64,000 nucleotides of DNA from Terriglobus saanensis SP1PR4. GTDB taxonomy: Bacteria; Acidobacteriota; Terriglobia; Terriglobales; Acidobacteriaceae. The stretch lies in the NCBI RefSeq assembly GCF_000179915.2, contig NC_014963.1, forward strand, positions 3,286,001 to 3,350,000, written 5' to 3'. Position numbers and translations under genes: made by a program. Positions 1 through 9,251 of the stretch are shown piece by piece; the first letter of the stretch is position 1; each line of letters begins with the position of its first letter. The notes beneath the pieces were generated by a model. It did no database searches. It saw nothing but the letters and a program-made list of their open reading frames with translations, and was not told the DNA's origin.

Positions 1-972
1 CAGAGCGGGGCAGTTTTGGGGTCCACCACAAGCAGCACTGTGCTCCAGACATCCGCGACCAATGGCAGCACCTCCGCGCTGAACAACGCTTCTTCAACCA
101 ACGGCGGCTCGTCGGCCACCGCGCAGAACAGCACCAGCTCAGGGGGCGGCAGTGCAAGCTCGAGCAACTCTTCGGTTGCGCGTTATCCAGTCCCGCTTGC
201 GGCATTCACCACGATCACGAAGTCTCTTACGCCGCTGACCATCAATCGTCAGTCTCAGTTCCCCGTCATTACGATCTCGTTCAATCTTGCCCCTGGCATT
301 CACTTGAGCCAAGCCGTGAATGCAGTGAATGATGTGGCTGCCGCCCTGAAGATGCCGACCAACGTACAGACGAGATTCCAGGGGACGGCAGCCAGCTACG
401 AAACTTCACTGAACAACGAAGGCATTCTCGTGCTCGCGGCGCTCCTCACGGTCTACATCGTCCTCGGTGTGCTGTACGAGAGCTTTATCCATCCGCTCAC
501 CATTCTCTCGACTCTTCCATCGGCAGGCGTCGGCGCGCTGCTCGCGCTCATACTCTGCCGGATGGACCTGGGCATCGTGGGCATCATCGGGATTGTGCTT
601 CTGATTGGAATTGTGAAGAAAAACGGCATCATGATGGTGGACTTCGCTCTCAAGGCGGAACGTGTCGAGGGCAAAGACCCAGAAGAGGCAATCTACAACG
701 CGAGTCTCCTGCGCTTCCGACCGATCATGATGACCACTCTGGCTGCTCTCTTCGGCGGTCTTCCGCTGGCGCTTGGGCGCGGGATTGGTGCGGAGCTGCG
801 CCGGCCACTCGGTGTTGCGATGGTGGGCGGCTTGCTGTTGAGCCAGGTACTCACGTTGTACACAACGCCGGTGATCTATCTCTGGTTCGATCGCATGAGC
901 CAGAGGTTGCAGCGGAAAAAGAATGTCCAACCGACAGTGCAGCGGGATCTGCCGCTCGGGGAAGAGGTATGA
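1..972 (+). CDS. RND multidrug efflux permease, C-terminal part (HAE1 family)
   Basis: This is the C-terminal third of a proton-driven RND permease of the inner membrane; the reading frame is open from base 1, so the 5' end lies outside the window. After a periplasmic stretch come the last transmembrane helices, with the family signatures [27 protein letters not shown] and [10 protein letters not shown]. These are nearly identical to the same positions of the next gene, so the two are tandem paralogues, as in MdtB/MdtC-type pairs. Residues about 7-60 of the visible part form a long Ser/Thr/Asn/Gly-rich low-complexity insertion, placed where the sister protein has only a short loop before the VPL strand. 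The stop overlaps the next start by four bases (ATGA), which indicates translational coupling. Family assignment is secure; substrate is unknown. Confidence 0.92.
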   Translation, partial: QSGAVLGSTTSSTVLQTSATNGSTSALNNASSTNGGSSATAQNSTSSGGGSASSSNSSVARYPVPLAAFTTITKSLTPLTINRQSQFPVITISFNLAPGIHLSQAVNAVNDVAAALKMPTNVQTRFQGTAASYETSLNNEGILVLAALLTVYIVLGVLYESFIHPLTILSTLPSAGVGALLALILCRMDLGIVGIIGIVLLIGIVKKNGIMMVDFALKAERVEGKDPEEAIYNASLLRFRPIMMTTLAALFGGLPLALGRGIGAELRRPLGVAMVGGLLLSQVLTLYTTPVIYLWFDRMSQRLQRKKNVQPTVQRDLPLGEEV

Positions 973-3900
973 ACATCTCTGCCCCCGCGATTCGTAGACC
1001 GATCGCTACGATTCTCCTGACTTCCGCATTGGGACTGGCTGGGCTTCTGGCGTTCAACGTTCTTCCAGTCTCGCCATTGCCACAGATTGATTCGCCAACC
1101 ATCACTGTCAGCGCTCAGCTTCCGGGTGCGAGCCCCGACGTGATGGCTGCGGCGGTGGCAACCCCACTGGAACGGCAATTCGGTCACATTGCCGGCGTCA
1201 CGGAAATGACCTCCCAGAGCTCGACTGGATCGAGCACGATATCTCTACAGTTTGATCTCAGCAAGAACGTCAACGCAGCGGCGCGAGAAGTGCAGGCCGC
1301 CATTAGTGCAGCCAGGACCTACCTTCCGACCAACCTGCCTTCTAACCCGGTCTATCGAAAGGTGAATTCCGCTGATGCGCCCATCGCGATCCTCGGTATC
1401 GAATCCGATACCTACCCAGTGGGTGCACTCTACGATTCTGCATCCACGATCCTCCAGCAGAAGATCGCCCAGATTCAGGGCGTCGGACAGATCACGATCG
1501 GTGGTTCTACGCTCCCCGCGGTACGTGTTGAGATCAACCCGCTACAGCTTGAGCACTATGGCCTCAGCCTCGCGGACGTTGCCACTTTTCTGAAGAACCA
1601 GAATGCTCACAGTCCGACCGGGGCAGTGTCCGACGGCCAGACGACGAGCTATATCACCGTCAATGACCAGCTCTCGAAGGCAGAGGACTACCGCAAGCTT
1701 GGGGTGAGCACCCAGAATGGCGCTGCGGTCCGCTTGGAGGATATCGCAACGGTGGTGGATTCCACAGAGAATCTCCACTCCAGCGGCTACGTGAATGGTC
1801 GGCAGTCTGTTGACCTGATCATCTTTAAGCAGCCGGGTGCCAACATCATCGAAACGGTGGATCGAATCAATGCGCAGCTGCCCGCACTGCGTTCCGCCAT
1901 CCCTGCCGGACAGACGATCACAAAGATCATGGACGCAACGACCACGATCCGTGCATCCCTGCGTGATACGGAACTGACATTGCTCCTCTCCATCATGCTT
2001 GTGATCCTGGTCGTCTTCGTGTTTCTCCGTGACTGGAGAGCCATCATCATTCCGGGCATCGCGGTTCCAATCTCCCTGATCGGAACCTTTGGCGCGATGT
2101 ACTTGTTGCACTACTCCCTGGACAACCTCAGCCTCATGGCTCTTACCATCTCAACCGGATTCGTGATCGACGATGCCATCGTCGTAATGGAAAATATCAC
2201 GCGTTACGTTGAGGAAGGCGTGGCGCCGCTCGAAGCTGCTTACAAAGGGGCACAGGAAATTGGCTTCACCGTCATTTCCATCACGCTCTCTCTCCTTGCA
2301 GTCTTCATTCCCATCCTGATGATGGGCGGCATCATCGGACGGCTCTTCCGGGAGTTCGCCGTAACACTTTCGATCGCGATTCTCATCTCGATGATCCTGT
2401 CGTTGACAACGACGCCGATGCTCTGCTCCCTGCTGCTAAAGCGGCGCGAGAAGTCGGACCACGGACGCTTATATCGAGTGATCGAGGGAGGGTTCGACTG
2501 GCTGCGCGGGCTCTATGAGCGCACTCTTCGCTGGGTGATTCGGGACCATGCCATTCTCGTCCTCGTTGTTTTTGTGTTCACGATCGTCCTGAATGTGGTT
2601 TACCTCGTGCGCGTTTCCAAGGGCTTGTTTCCACAGCAAGACACCGGCCTGTTGATGGGCGCGGTCATGGGGCCTCAGGATGCGTCTTTCACAATGATGG
2701 ATGACGCCACGAAGAGGGCGGTAGAGATCGTTCGCGCAGATCCCGCGGTCCAAAACGTCATTGGCTTCACCGGAGGCGGCATCAGCGGCACATCGAACAA
2801 CGCCTTCATGTTTGTTGTTCTGAAGCCCTTGAACCAGCGAAAGCTGAGCGCCACGGATGTGCTCAACCGTCTACGTCCGAACCTTGCAGCCGTGAAGGAA
2901 GCCCAGACATTCTTGATGGCTGCCCAAGAGATCAACCTTGGAGCCCGTCAGTCCAATGCTCAGTATCAATACACGCTACAAGCCGACTCCACGAGTGACC
3001 TGAAGAAGTACGTTCCTCTTCTTACTCGCGAGATGAAGAAGCTTTCCGCCGTGGCCGACGTGAACTCCGACCTGCAGAGTGGGGGCCTGGAAACATATCT
3101 GACCTATGACCGTCTGACGGCGGCCCGCCTCGGTCTTATGCCTGCCAATATCAATGACGTCCTAAACTATTCCTTTTCGCAGGCGCAGACATCAACGATC
3201 TACAAACCGCTGAATCAATACCATGTCATCCTTGAGGCCCAATCGCAGTTCACGCAGAACCCCGAGACCCTCCGGAATACTTATATCCAGACTTCCAGCG
3301 GTTCGGTACCTTTGAGCGCGATCAGTAGTTACAAGACCCTCACCGCACCGCTCTCGGTGAATCATTCCGGTCTCTATCCGTCCTCAACGATCTCTTTCAA
3401 TCTTTCATCCGGAACCTCACTGGAGCGTGCAACCAGCAAGATTCATAATCTCGAAGATCAGCTGCACATTCCGAAGAGTGTGCATGGAGCGTTCTCGGGC
3501 ACAGCGCAGCTCTATCAGGCTTCGATCGACTCCGAGCCCATTCTCATTGCCACCGCCATCTTCGCGGTGTACATCGTGCTGGGCGTTCTTTACGAGAGCT
3601 TCATTCATCCCATCACGATCTTGACGACTCTTCCTTCCGCATCGCTTGGTGCGGTGATTACGCTGGTTCTCTTCCATGCGGAGTTGGACGTCATCTCCCT
3701 GATCGGGATCATCCTCCTCATCGGCATTGTGAAGAAGAACGCCATCATGATGATCGATTTCGCCCTGCAGCTCGAACGCGAACAGAATCTTGCTACAGAG
3801 GACGCTATCTTTCAAGCCTGCGTTCTGCGCTTCCGTCCCATCTTGATGACCACAGCGGCTGCCTTCTTCGGGGCGGTTCCCCTGGCCTTCGGTACTGGGA

Positions 3901-4079
3901 TTGGTTCGGAATTTCGTCGCCCGCTTGGCCTGACGATCCTGGGCGGCCTTCTTGTTAGCCAGGTACTCACCCTGTACACCACTCCCGTGGTGTATCTCAT
4001 GCTGGATCGCTTGCGCCACCGGTTCGGGGGTGGCACTTCAAACCGTCCTCACGCGGTCGCAGCTCAGGAGGCACTATGA
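969..4079 (+). CDS. RND multidrug efflux permease (HAE1 family, MdtC/AcrB-like)
   Basis: A full-length 1036-residue inner-membrane proton/drug antiporter, the usual length for the family. The first transmembrane helix follows the start at once ([18 protein letters not shown]). The porter-domain motif [21 protein letters not shown] is partly visible, then the TM4 signature [16 protein letters not shown] with the conserved acidic pair used in proton relay, and the second TM block [16 protein letters not shown]. The start overlaps the stop of the preceding paralogue by four bases, and the stop overlaps the next gene by four bases, so the three genes form one operon: two permeases plus an outer-membrane channel. 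A membrane-fusion protein is expected upstream of the window. The [12 protein letters not shown] pattern points to drugs or organic compounds, not the heavy-metal CusA group. Confidence 0.95.
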   Translation: MNISAPAIRRPIATILLTSALGLAGLLAFNVLPVSPLPQIDSPTITVSAQLPGASPDVMAAAVATPLERQFGHIAGVTEMTSQSSTGSSTISLQFDLSKNVNAAAREVQAAISAARTYLPTNLPSNPVYRKVNSADAPIAILGIESDTYPVGALYDSASTILQQKIAQIQGVGQITIGGSTLPAVRVEINPLQLEHYGLSLADVATFLKNQNAHSPTGAVSDGQTTSYITVNDQLSKAEDYRKLGVSTQNGAAVRLEDIATVVDSTENLHSSGYVNGRQSVDLIIFKQPGANIIETVDRINAQLPALRSAIPAGQTITKIMDATTTIRASLRDTELTLLLSIMLVILVVFVFLRDWRAIIIPGIAVPISLIGTFGAMYLLHYSLDNLSLMALTISTGFVIDDAIVVMENITRYVEEGVAPLEAAYKGAQEIGFTVISITLSLLAVFIPILMMGGIIGRLFREFAVTLSIAILISMILSLTTTPMLCSLLLKRREKSDHGRLYRVIEGGFDWLRGLYERTLRWVIRDHAILVLVVFVFTIVLNVVYLVRVSKGLFPQQDTGLLMGAVMGPQDASFTMMDDATKRAVEIVRADPAVQNVIGFTGGGISGTSNNAFMFVVLKPLNQRKLSATDVLNRLRPNLAAVKEAQTFLMAAQEINLGARQSNAQYQYTLQADSTSDLKKYVPLLTREMKKLSAVADVNSDLQSGGLETYLTYDRLTAARLGLMPANINDVLNYSFSQAQTSTIYKPLNQYHVILEAQSQFTQNPETLRNTYIQTSSGSVPLSAISSYKTLTAPLSVNHSGLYPSSTISFNLSSGTSLERATSKIHNLEDQLHIPKSVHGAFSGTAQLYQASIDSEPILIATAIFAVYIVLGVLYESFIHPITILTTLPSASLGAVITLVLFHAELDVISLIGIILLIGIVKKNAIMMIDFALQLEREQNLATEDAIFQACVLRFRPILMTTAAAFFGAVPLAFGTGIGSEFRRPLGLTILGGLLVSQVLTLYTTPVVYLMLDRLRHRFGGGTSNRPHAVAAQEAL

Positions 4080-5596
4080 AGTTTGCTCATGTAACGTTCG
4101 CTCTTTCTCTTGTCCTCATTTCAGGCTGCCGTGTCGGACCCAAGTATGTTCGCGCGAATCTGCCTACCGCCCCGCCTGATGCCTACAAAGAAAATCAGGT
4201 CGGCAGCGAGGAAGCTCGCGCGAACGGATGGCGTCAGGCCCATCCAGAAGACGCCATGCTGCGGGGCAAGTGGTGGGAGGTGTTTCAGAACACCGAGTTG
4301 AATGGTCTTGAAGAACAACTCAACATCGACAACCAGAACATCAAACAGTACTTCGAGAACTACATGGCCGCACGAGCTGTAGTCCGCAACGCCCACGCAT
4401 CTCTTTACCCCTCGATTTCATTTGCGCCCAGCTTGAACGTCCAAGGCCAAGGTAGCCAGAGCACGGCGACGGCGACAACTTCTACTACGGACACGAGCGG
4501 TACAGGCACAACGGGAACGACTCTTGCGAGTTCGACCAGTCAGAGTTATTCACTTCCATTCAGTGCTTCCTGGGAGCCTGATCTGTTTGGGAAGGTCCGC
4601 AATACCATTCGCGAGGACGCCAACGCTGCCCAAGTGAGTGCCGCCAATCTGGCTAACGAAACTCTTAGCGAGCAGTCGAGTTTGGCCCAATATTACTTCG
4701 AGCTTCGGGGCCAGGATGCTCTTCAGGAGCTCTACAACAAGACAGTCGAGGCCTATCGGGAAACCTTGCGCCTTACGCAGACGCGATATCGTACCGGTCT
4801 CGACTCTGACCAGGACGTCGCCCAAGCGGAGACCAACCTCCGCACCGCCGAAGCGAATGCGGCCTCAGTAGCCACCACGCGGGGCCAATACGAACACGCG
4901 ATCGCTCTGCTTATCGGTCAATCTGCAGGCAGTTTCTCGATTCCCGTCCGTCCCCTGGAGGCCAAGCCCCCGTTCATACCTGTCGGGATACCGTCTCAGC
5001 TTTTAGAACGACGTCCCGATATCGCAGCAGCCGAGCGGACGATGGCCCAGGCGAACGCTCTGATCGGTGTCGGTCAGGCCGCTTATTACCCTGACATCTC
5101 TCTGACCGCGAGCGCGGGAACGCAGAGCTCCAACATCTCGCACCTGCTCAATTTGTCCGCCGGATTCTGGTCGCTAGGCACCAGCGCGACGGAAACAATC
5201 TTTGATGCTGGAGCGCGGCGGGCCACCGTGCAACAGTACAAGGCGCAGTACAACGCCGACGTTGCAACCTACCGCCAGACGGTTCTGAATGCCTTCAAAG
5301 AGGTGGAGGACTACCTGATCGCCACCCGTCAACTTTCCGAGCAGCAACAGCGCCAACAGTTGGCGATTGATTCCGCCCAACGGTATCAACAGCTCGCGTT
5401 GAGCCGCTACAGGACCGGAGTGGATACCTATCTGAATGTGCTGACGGCACAAAACAGTGTTTTCAGCAGCCAGGAAACTGAGGTCAGTTTGCGAACGAAC
5501 CGAATGGTTGCGGCGGTGCAATTGATTGCTGCATTGGGTGGTGGTTGGAACGCGTCCAATTTGCCCTCCGAACAAGAGGTCAGACGCAAGCCATAG
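4076..5596 (+). CDS. Efflux outer-membrane lipoprotein, NodT/OprM family
   Basis: The outer-membrane factor of the RND operon. The N-terminus carries a lipoprotein signal with the lipobox LISG-C at residues 15-19, followed by the family hallmark CRVGPKY. Two OEP repeats follow (about residues 60-270 and 290-490), including the recurring motif RYRTGLDS / RYRTGVDTYLNVL and LLERRPDIAAAERTMAQAN, which are typical of OprM/NodT proteins. A Thr/Ser-rich run at about residues 122-155 lies in the first beta-barrel hairpin and is longer than usual, echoing the Ser/Thr-rich insertion in the first permease of this operon. It overlaps the preceding permease gene by four bases. Its role is to complete the trimeric conduit from the periplasm to the outside. 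Confidence 0.95.
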   Translation: MKFAHVTFALSLVLISGCRVGPKYVRANLPTAPPDAYKENQVGSEEARANGWRQAHPEDAMLRGKWWEVFQNTELNGLEEQLNIDNQNIKQYFENYMAARAVVRNAHASLYPSISFAPSLNVQGQGSQSTATATTSTTDTSGTGTTGTTLASSTSQSYSLPFSASWEPDLFGKVRNTIREDANAAQVSAANLANETLSEQSSLAQYYFELRGQDALQELYNKTVEAYRETLRLTQTRYRTGLDSDQDVAQAETNLRTAEANAASVATTRGQYEHAIALLIGQSAGSFSIPVRPLEAKPPFIPVGIPSQLLERRPDIAAAERTMAQANALIGVGQAAYYPDISLTASAGTQSSNISHLLNLSAGFWSLGTSATETIFDAGARRATVQQYKAQYNADVATYRQTVLNAFKEVEDYLIATRQLSEQQQRQQLAIDSAQRYQQLALSRYRTGVDTYLNVLTAQNSVFSSQETEVSLRTNRMVAAVQLIAALGGGWNASNLPSEQEVRRKP

Positions 5597-5694
5597 CGCC
5601 AACGGAAAGATACTGTCGTCACCTACATAAACGCTGACCCAGATTCGCCACTCCGAGCGGATCACGTTAGCTTTAGGAAGTCGGGAGAATTCAG

Positions 5695-6711
5695 ATGCAT
5701 CGCTTATTTGGTCGACGTGCTTTGAGGCTTTTGTGCTCGAAAGTTATTCCAATCACTCTGCTGCTTCCAGTGCAACTCATTTATTCACAAGGGCCAGAGC
5801 CAAGCTCCGGGCAGGCAATCTCCAGTTCACCTGTGTGGAGATCGGAACACGCAAGTCATCTCCTTGGTCTAATGGAGCTGGCTCCCAACCTCAAGGGCTC
5901 ACTTGCACTGTCGCCCAACGGTGTGGTCTTCACGACACCATCCGGCGAAACCACTATCGAGCACGGACACGTCCTTGCGGTCTCGGCTGGCAATGTTCGT
6001 ATGGAGATGGGGGGTAAGGCAGGCAGAGTTGGCAGGATGCTCATCCCGTTTGGGGGCGGCGCAGTTCTCGCGGCTGTCGCTCAAGGACAGGTCGATTTGC
6101 TCACGGTGGAGTTCCGTGATGTCCATGACGCATATCACGGAGCCGTTTTTCTGTTGCCGAAGTCAGAAGCCCTGGCGGCAGCGAAGGTATTCGGTCTGCC
6201 CTTGGCCCAAGGATCTGCGGAAGAAGAAGGCCAAGCGTGTGGGGATGTACCAACAGCACCTGCTTCGATGAAGCTGGCAAGTATCGCTGTCGAGGGTCAG
6301 CCTATTCCCGCTGAATACAGGGTGCTGCTGTACGAACAAATGATCCGGGGAATTCATGCGGATGCACGCTTTGGGCAGATCTTTCGCGATGGCGATCGCT
6401 CGCCCGCGGCGCATTGTCCGGAGTTTCAACTCAAGCTGACGTTGACTACGTTCACCAAGGGAAATGCTGCATTGCGTTCTACGGCTGGACCATTGGGGCT
6501 GTTCTGGGGAGTTACCAGTCTCAAAGTTCACGTCCAACTGGTCGACCGCAGTGGGGCCGTGATTTTCAACCGCGATTTCAAAGAGTCAGAGCGCGGCGAT
6601 ACGGACACTCTTGACATCGCCAATAAGATCGCGAAGTCCGTCACAAAGAAATTGAAGAAGACCGCCGCTCATCACAAGGTCGAATTGGAGCCGCCACCAG
6701 CCAAATCGTAA
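5695..6711 (+). CDS. Secreted protein of unknown function with possible DUF4410-like C-terminus
   Basis: A 338-residue protein with an N-terminal signal-like hydrophobic segment (VIPITLLLPVQLIYSQ). Residues about 45-165 read as a beta-rich module (LALSPNGVVFTTPSG ... ARMEMGGKAGRVGRMLIPFGGG) that resembles PH-like domains of acidobacterial unknowns. Residues about 200-325 (MIRGIHADARFGQIFRDGDR, LKLTLTTFTKGNAALR, VQLVDRSGAVIFNRDFKES) have the pattern of periplasmic DUF4410-type proteins that sum up an envelope-associated concentration or rank. It starts about 100 bases after the efflux operon, behind the sequence TAGGAAGTCGGGAG, so co-transcription is possible but not shown. No catalytic motif is visible. 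The domain labels are tentative; only the export signal and the coding character are firm. Confidence 0.75.
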   Translation: MHRLFGRRALRLLCSKVIPITLLLPVQLIYSQGPEPSSGQAISSSPVWRSEHASHLLGLMELAPNLKGSLALSPNGVVFTTPSGETTIEHGHVLAVSAGNVRMEMGGKAGRVGRMLIPFGGGAVLAAVAQGQVDLLTVEFRDVHDAYHGAVFLLPKSEALAAAKVFGLPLAQGSAEEEGQACGDVPTAPASMKLASIAVEGQPIPAEYRVLLYEQMIRGIHADARFGQIFRDGDRSPAAHCPEFQLKLTLTTFTKGNAALRSTAGPLGLFWGVTSLKVHVQLVDRSGAVIFNRDFKESERGDTDTLDIANKIAKSVTKKLKKTAAHHKVELEPPPAKS

Positions 6712-6904
6712 TCGCGCAAGGCGGAAGTACAACCAGTTGCTTCACAGCGGTTCATTCTTTATAACACCTGGGCGGCGCGACGGTTTCGCCGCCCGCTTCT
6801 TTAGGGCTTTGCGATTTGTTCCCCAGGTGTATCACGCCAATCACTCTCATTTTCCTTCTGCCCCATTTCGTCGTCGTTGCCTACATGGGACCTCAACCGG
6901 GCGG

Positions 6905-7273
6905 ATGGCCGGGACCACTCAGACTCCATCGAGCGCCCCATCCCCACGGGCGAATGGCACAGCAGCCCCGGTGGCCGATCTCAACGGTTGTTGGGACATG
7001 AGCTGGCGTAGTGGTCGAGAACCATTGCAGCACGGATCATTGCGCATCAATCAGGCTGGATCCAACGTGGTTGTAAGCGTCCGCGCACGAGACGGTAAAG
7101 ATTTCGCGGGTGCGACGTTCATAAGAGGCACCTTCGATAGCACTGATCTTTTCTTTATTACCCGACCCGCCCAGTGGCCCCTCTGTCACCTTCCACGGGA
7201 GCATGACGAATGGCTGATTGTTGGAACAGCTGGAACCGGGTTGAGCTGGCTTGCCGTGCGTCACTTCGATTAG
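6905..7273 (+). CDS. Small protein of unknown function, probably missing its true N-terminus by frameshift
   Basis: The part from about residue 30 looks truly coding (ADLNGCWDMSWRSGRE, GSLRINQAGSNVVVSVRARDGKDF, IRGTFDSTDLFF), a beta-rich pattern like small lipocalin-type or solute-handling periplasmic domains. It is preceded by a Thr/Ser/Pro/Ala-rich linker typical of the segment after a signal peptide. No signal peptide exists in this frame: the frame stays open upstream to a TTG at 6737, but that part is compositionally odd. A convincing signal peptide (ITPITLIFLLPHFVVVAY) starts at a TTG at 6816 in another frame and runs into the same linker, so a frameshift near 6880-6900 may split one secreted-protein gene. 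The start given is the first ATG in the frame of the body. Function unknown. Confidence 0.4.
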   Translation: MAGTTQTPSSAPSPRANGTAAPVADLNGCWDMSWRSGREPLQHGSLRINQAGSNVVVSVRARDGKDFAGATFIRGTFDSTDLFFITRPAQWPLCHLPREHDEWLIVGTAGTGLSWLAVRHFD

Positions 7274-7305
7274 TCCTCTTCAGGGGGTCTTCCTGGAGGA
7301 ATGAC

Positions 7306-7320
7306 GTGACCAATCGTTAC
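7306..7320 (+). promoter_or_regulatory. GTGAC-N5-GTTAC operator-like site upstream of the TolC-family gene
   Basis: GTGAC at 7306 and GTTAC at 7316 are two half-sites spaced exactly 10 bp apart, ending 44 bp before the GTG start at 7365. The 11-mer CCAATCGTTAC inside it recurs exactly at 13309 and 13882. It is one of seven such sites in the window; the proposed ligand is the response regulator encoded at 12464. The repeat is seen directly; its function is inference. Confidence 0.55.
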
Positions 7321-7364
7321 ATATCTACGTGCTCCTCTCTAGCTGATGAGGCATCTGTTAATTA

Positions 7365-8717
7365 GTGGAATATTCAATCAAGACCAAATTCGGATGGACT
7401 CGAGAATGGGTTCTTCGGCCCATATGGACTGCATTGATAGCGATGGCATCGATGGTGGCAGCAGATAGAGCCTACAGCCAAGACACGCTCAGCAACGTGG
7501 CACTGCAGGCCACGCGCAATAGCGAACGAGTAAAGGTCGCGGAGAGTGATCTTGTGAAAGCCAAAGCGGCGCTCTCCGGGGCGCGCGATGTCTACATCCC
7601 ATCTGTATCCGTCTCAAGCGGCCTAGGAGCGTCCTCGGGAATTACGCTCAGCGTTCCGACAGTTTTCACCGCAAGTGCGCAGTCTCTTGTCTTCAATTAC
7701 TCGCAACGCAACTACATCCGCGCTACCCGCTTCGGTGTCGAAGCGGCCGATCAGTCGCTTGCCGAGGTTCGGCAGCAGGTGGAAGAGGACGCGGCCGTGA
7801 CGTACAGTTCGCTCGCATACGCGCTGCGTAGTCAGGCTGTCCTGAGGGAACAAAAGAAAATCGGCTCCCGTCTGATCGAAATTGTAAGCGATCGGCTGGC
7901 CGCGGGCTATGAAACAGAATTGGAAGCCATGAAGGTGCAGAAGGAAACAGCGGCTATCGAGCTTCAGGAGATTCAGATGGCGCACCGTATTGAGTTTTTG
8001 AAACAACATCTTGCCGTACTTACAGGGACGGCGGAAGGATTTATCACAGTTGAGGTCCAATCCGTACCTCTCAGAACGATCGGGCTGACCGCGATGCATC
8101 TGGACGTTCCCTGTGCTGCCGGGGCAGATGTGCTTGCAGCACTGGCGGAGGCACGGGCCAACCTCCAGACCAGCTTCGGGGATGCGCGTTATACGTGGCG
8201 TCCTCAAGTTGTTCTCCAGGCACAATACGGTAGAATCAGCCCCTTCAACGACGTGTCGTCCTACTACAACCTGCACGGCAACTACAACACGCTGGCCGTG
8301 GGTGTCCAACTTCAACTTCCCATGTTTGATTTCGGTCGACACGCTCATGCGAGGGAAACGGCGGCGGATGCTGCTAAAGCGGAACATCAGGTAACCTTAA
8401 GACGACAACAGCAGACCGAGTCATGCGGACAAGTTCGGCATTCCGTCACAGAGTTAGCGGCGCAGGGGAAGATTGCACAGCTCGATTACAAGATTGCCGC
8501 TGCTGAACTCGAAGCAATAGACATCCGGGCCAACAACGGGGATGCATCAGCACCTACGCCTATAACGCCTAAGGACAGATTCCGGACGCTCATGCAAGTA
8601 GGTCAGAAGCATCTTGACAGCCTCGCAATCGACGCTCAGCTCATGGAGGCTTACATCCACTACCTCAAGAAGACAAGCGGACTGGACAATTGGATCTCCT
8701 CGGGAGCACAGCTTTAG
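7365..8717 (+). CDS. TolC-family outer-membrane protein
   Basis: A 450-residue protein beginning at GTG, with a signal peptide (WTALIAMASMVAADRAYSQ) ending near residue 39. Two long helical repeats of the outer-membrane efflux family can be seen (about residues 45-215 and 255-445), with VGVQLQLPMFDFGRHAHARETAADAAKAEHQVTLRR as the second repeat's diagnostic strand-to-helix turn (given here by its ends VGVQLQLPMFDFG and AADAAKAEHQ). It lacks the NodT lipobox. No permease or adaptor gene is next to it, so it stands alone; its partner may be encoded elsewhere, or it may serve type I-like export. A GTGAC-N5-GTTAC site lies 44 bp upstream, linking it to the sedolisin and secretin genes further on. 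Function as an outer-membrane channel is likely; cargo is unknown. Confidence 0.82.
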   Translation: MEYSIKTKFGWTREWVLRPIWTALIAMASMVAADRAYSQDTLSNVALQATRNSERVKVAESDLVKAKAALSGARDVYIPSVSVSSGLGASSGITLSVPTVFTASAQSLVFNYSQRNYIRATRFGVEAADQSLAEVRQQVEEDAAVTYSSLAYALRSQAVLREQKKIGSRLIEIVSDRLAAGYETELEAMKVQKETAAIELQEIQMAHRIEFLKQHLAVLTGTAEGFITVEVQSVPLRTIGLTAMHLDVPCAAGADVLAALAEARANLQTSFGDARYTWRPQVVLQAQYGRISPFNDVSSYYNLHGNYNTLAVGVQLQLPMFDFGRHAHARETAADAAKAEHQVTLRRQQQTESCGQVRHSVTELAAQGKIAQLDYKIAAAELEAIDIRANNGDASAPTPITPKDRFRTLMQVGQKHLDSLAIDAQLMEAYIHYLKKTSGLDNWISSGAQL

Positions 8718-8799
8718 CCTTATCGTGCGGTTGGAGACTTTCGCAACGTCGTTGATGTATGCGCGGAGGCGAGTGCTATCACTTTAGATCGAACACGAC

Positions 8800-9180
8800 C
8801 TACGGTTCTGCCCGGATCTCCCAGAGGCTGAGAATATTGCCGTCAAGGTCTTCGATTTGCATCTCCAGACTCGACCCAAAATCGGTGGGCGATTTCGCGA
8901 TCTTTGCACCAGCCACCAAGTATTCCTCAAACAAGACATTCACATTGTTTGCTTCCGCCCGGACCCACATACCCGATTGACTCTGATCATCAACGGTGAG
9001 CAGGATGGTGCAAGCTCCTCGGGAGATATACGCGGATCGAGTTGCTTCCTGCCATTCAATCTCGAACCCCAGTGTTTGGCAGTAATAAGCAAGACTCTCG
9101 GCAAAATCGTGTACTCGGAAAACCGGCACAGCAGGGCCGAAACCATCGGCAAGCATTTCGAACTGTTTTTCATACTTCAT
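8800..9180 (-). CDS. VOC-family (glyoxalase/bleomycin-resistance fold) protein
   Basis: A 126-residue single-domain protein of the vicinal oxygen chelate superfamily. The two beta-alpha-beta-beta-beta modules are visible: the first as AVPVFRVHDFAESLAYYCQTLGFEIEWQ, split here into VPVFRVHDFAESLAYY and TLGFEIEWQ, and the second ending in MQIEDLDGNILSLWE. The closing pattern (E/Q)(I)xDxDGNxxxLxE is the usual one for bleomycin-resistance-like members, with the conserved Glu near the end as a metal or ligand residue. Many such small proteins bind antibiotics or act as dioxygenases or epimerases, and the sequence alone does not tell which. It is convergent with the TolC-family gene and sits downstream of the sedolisin gene on the same strand, separated by a hairpin. 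Confidence 0.82.
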   Translation of the reverse strand: MKYEKQFEMLADGFGPAVPVFRVHDFAESLAYYCQTLGFEIEWQEATRSAYISRGACTILLTVDDQSQSGMWVRAEANNVNVLFEEYLVAGAKIAKSPTDFGSSLEMQIEDLDGNILSLWEIRAEP

Positions 9181-9205
9181 TGACGTGACCCTCTCTGGAT
9201 ATCGC

Positions 9206-9228
9206 GGGCCTTCCTAATTGGGAGGCCC
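9206..9228 (-). terminator. Hairpin between the sedolisin and VOC genes
   Basis: Arms GGGCCTTCC and GGGAGGCCC pair over nine positions with one mismatch around a five-base loop. It lies 24 bp beyond the sedolisin stop. The T-run is poor (only TTT on the plus side), so it may be a weak or factor-assisted terminator. Confidence 0.45.
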
Positions 9229-9251
9229 TTTCGCTGCTATTGCGTTGGGAG

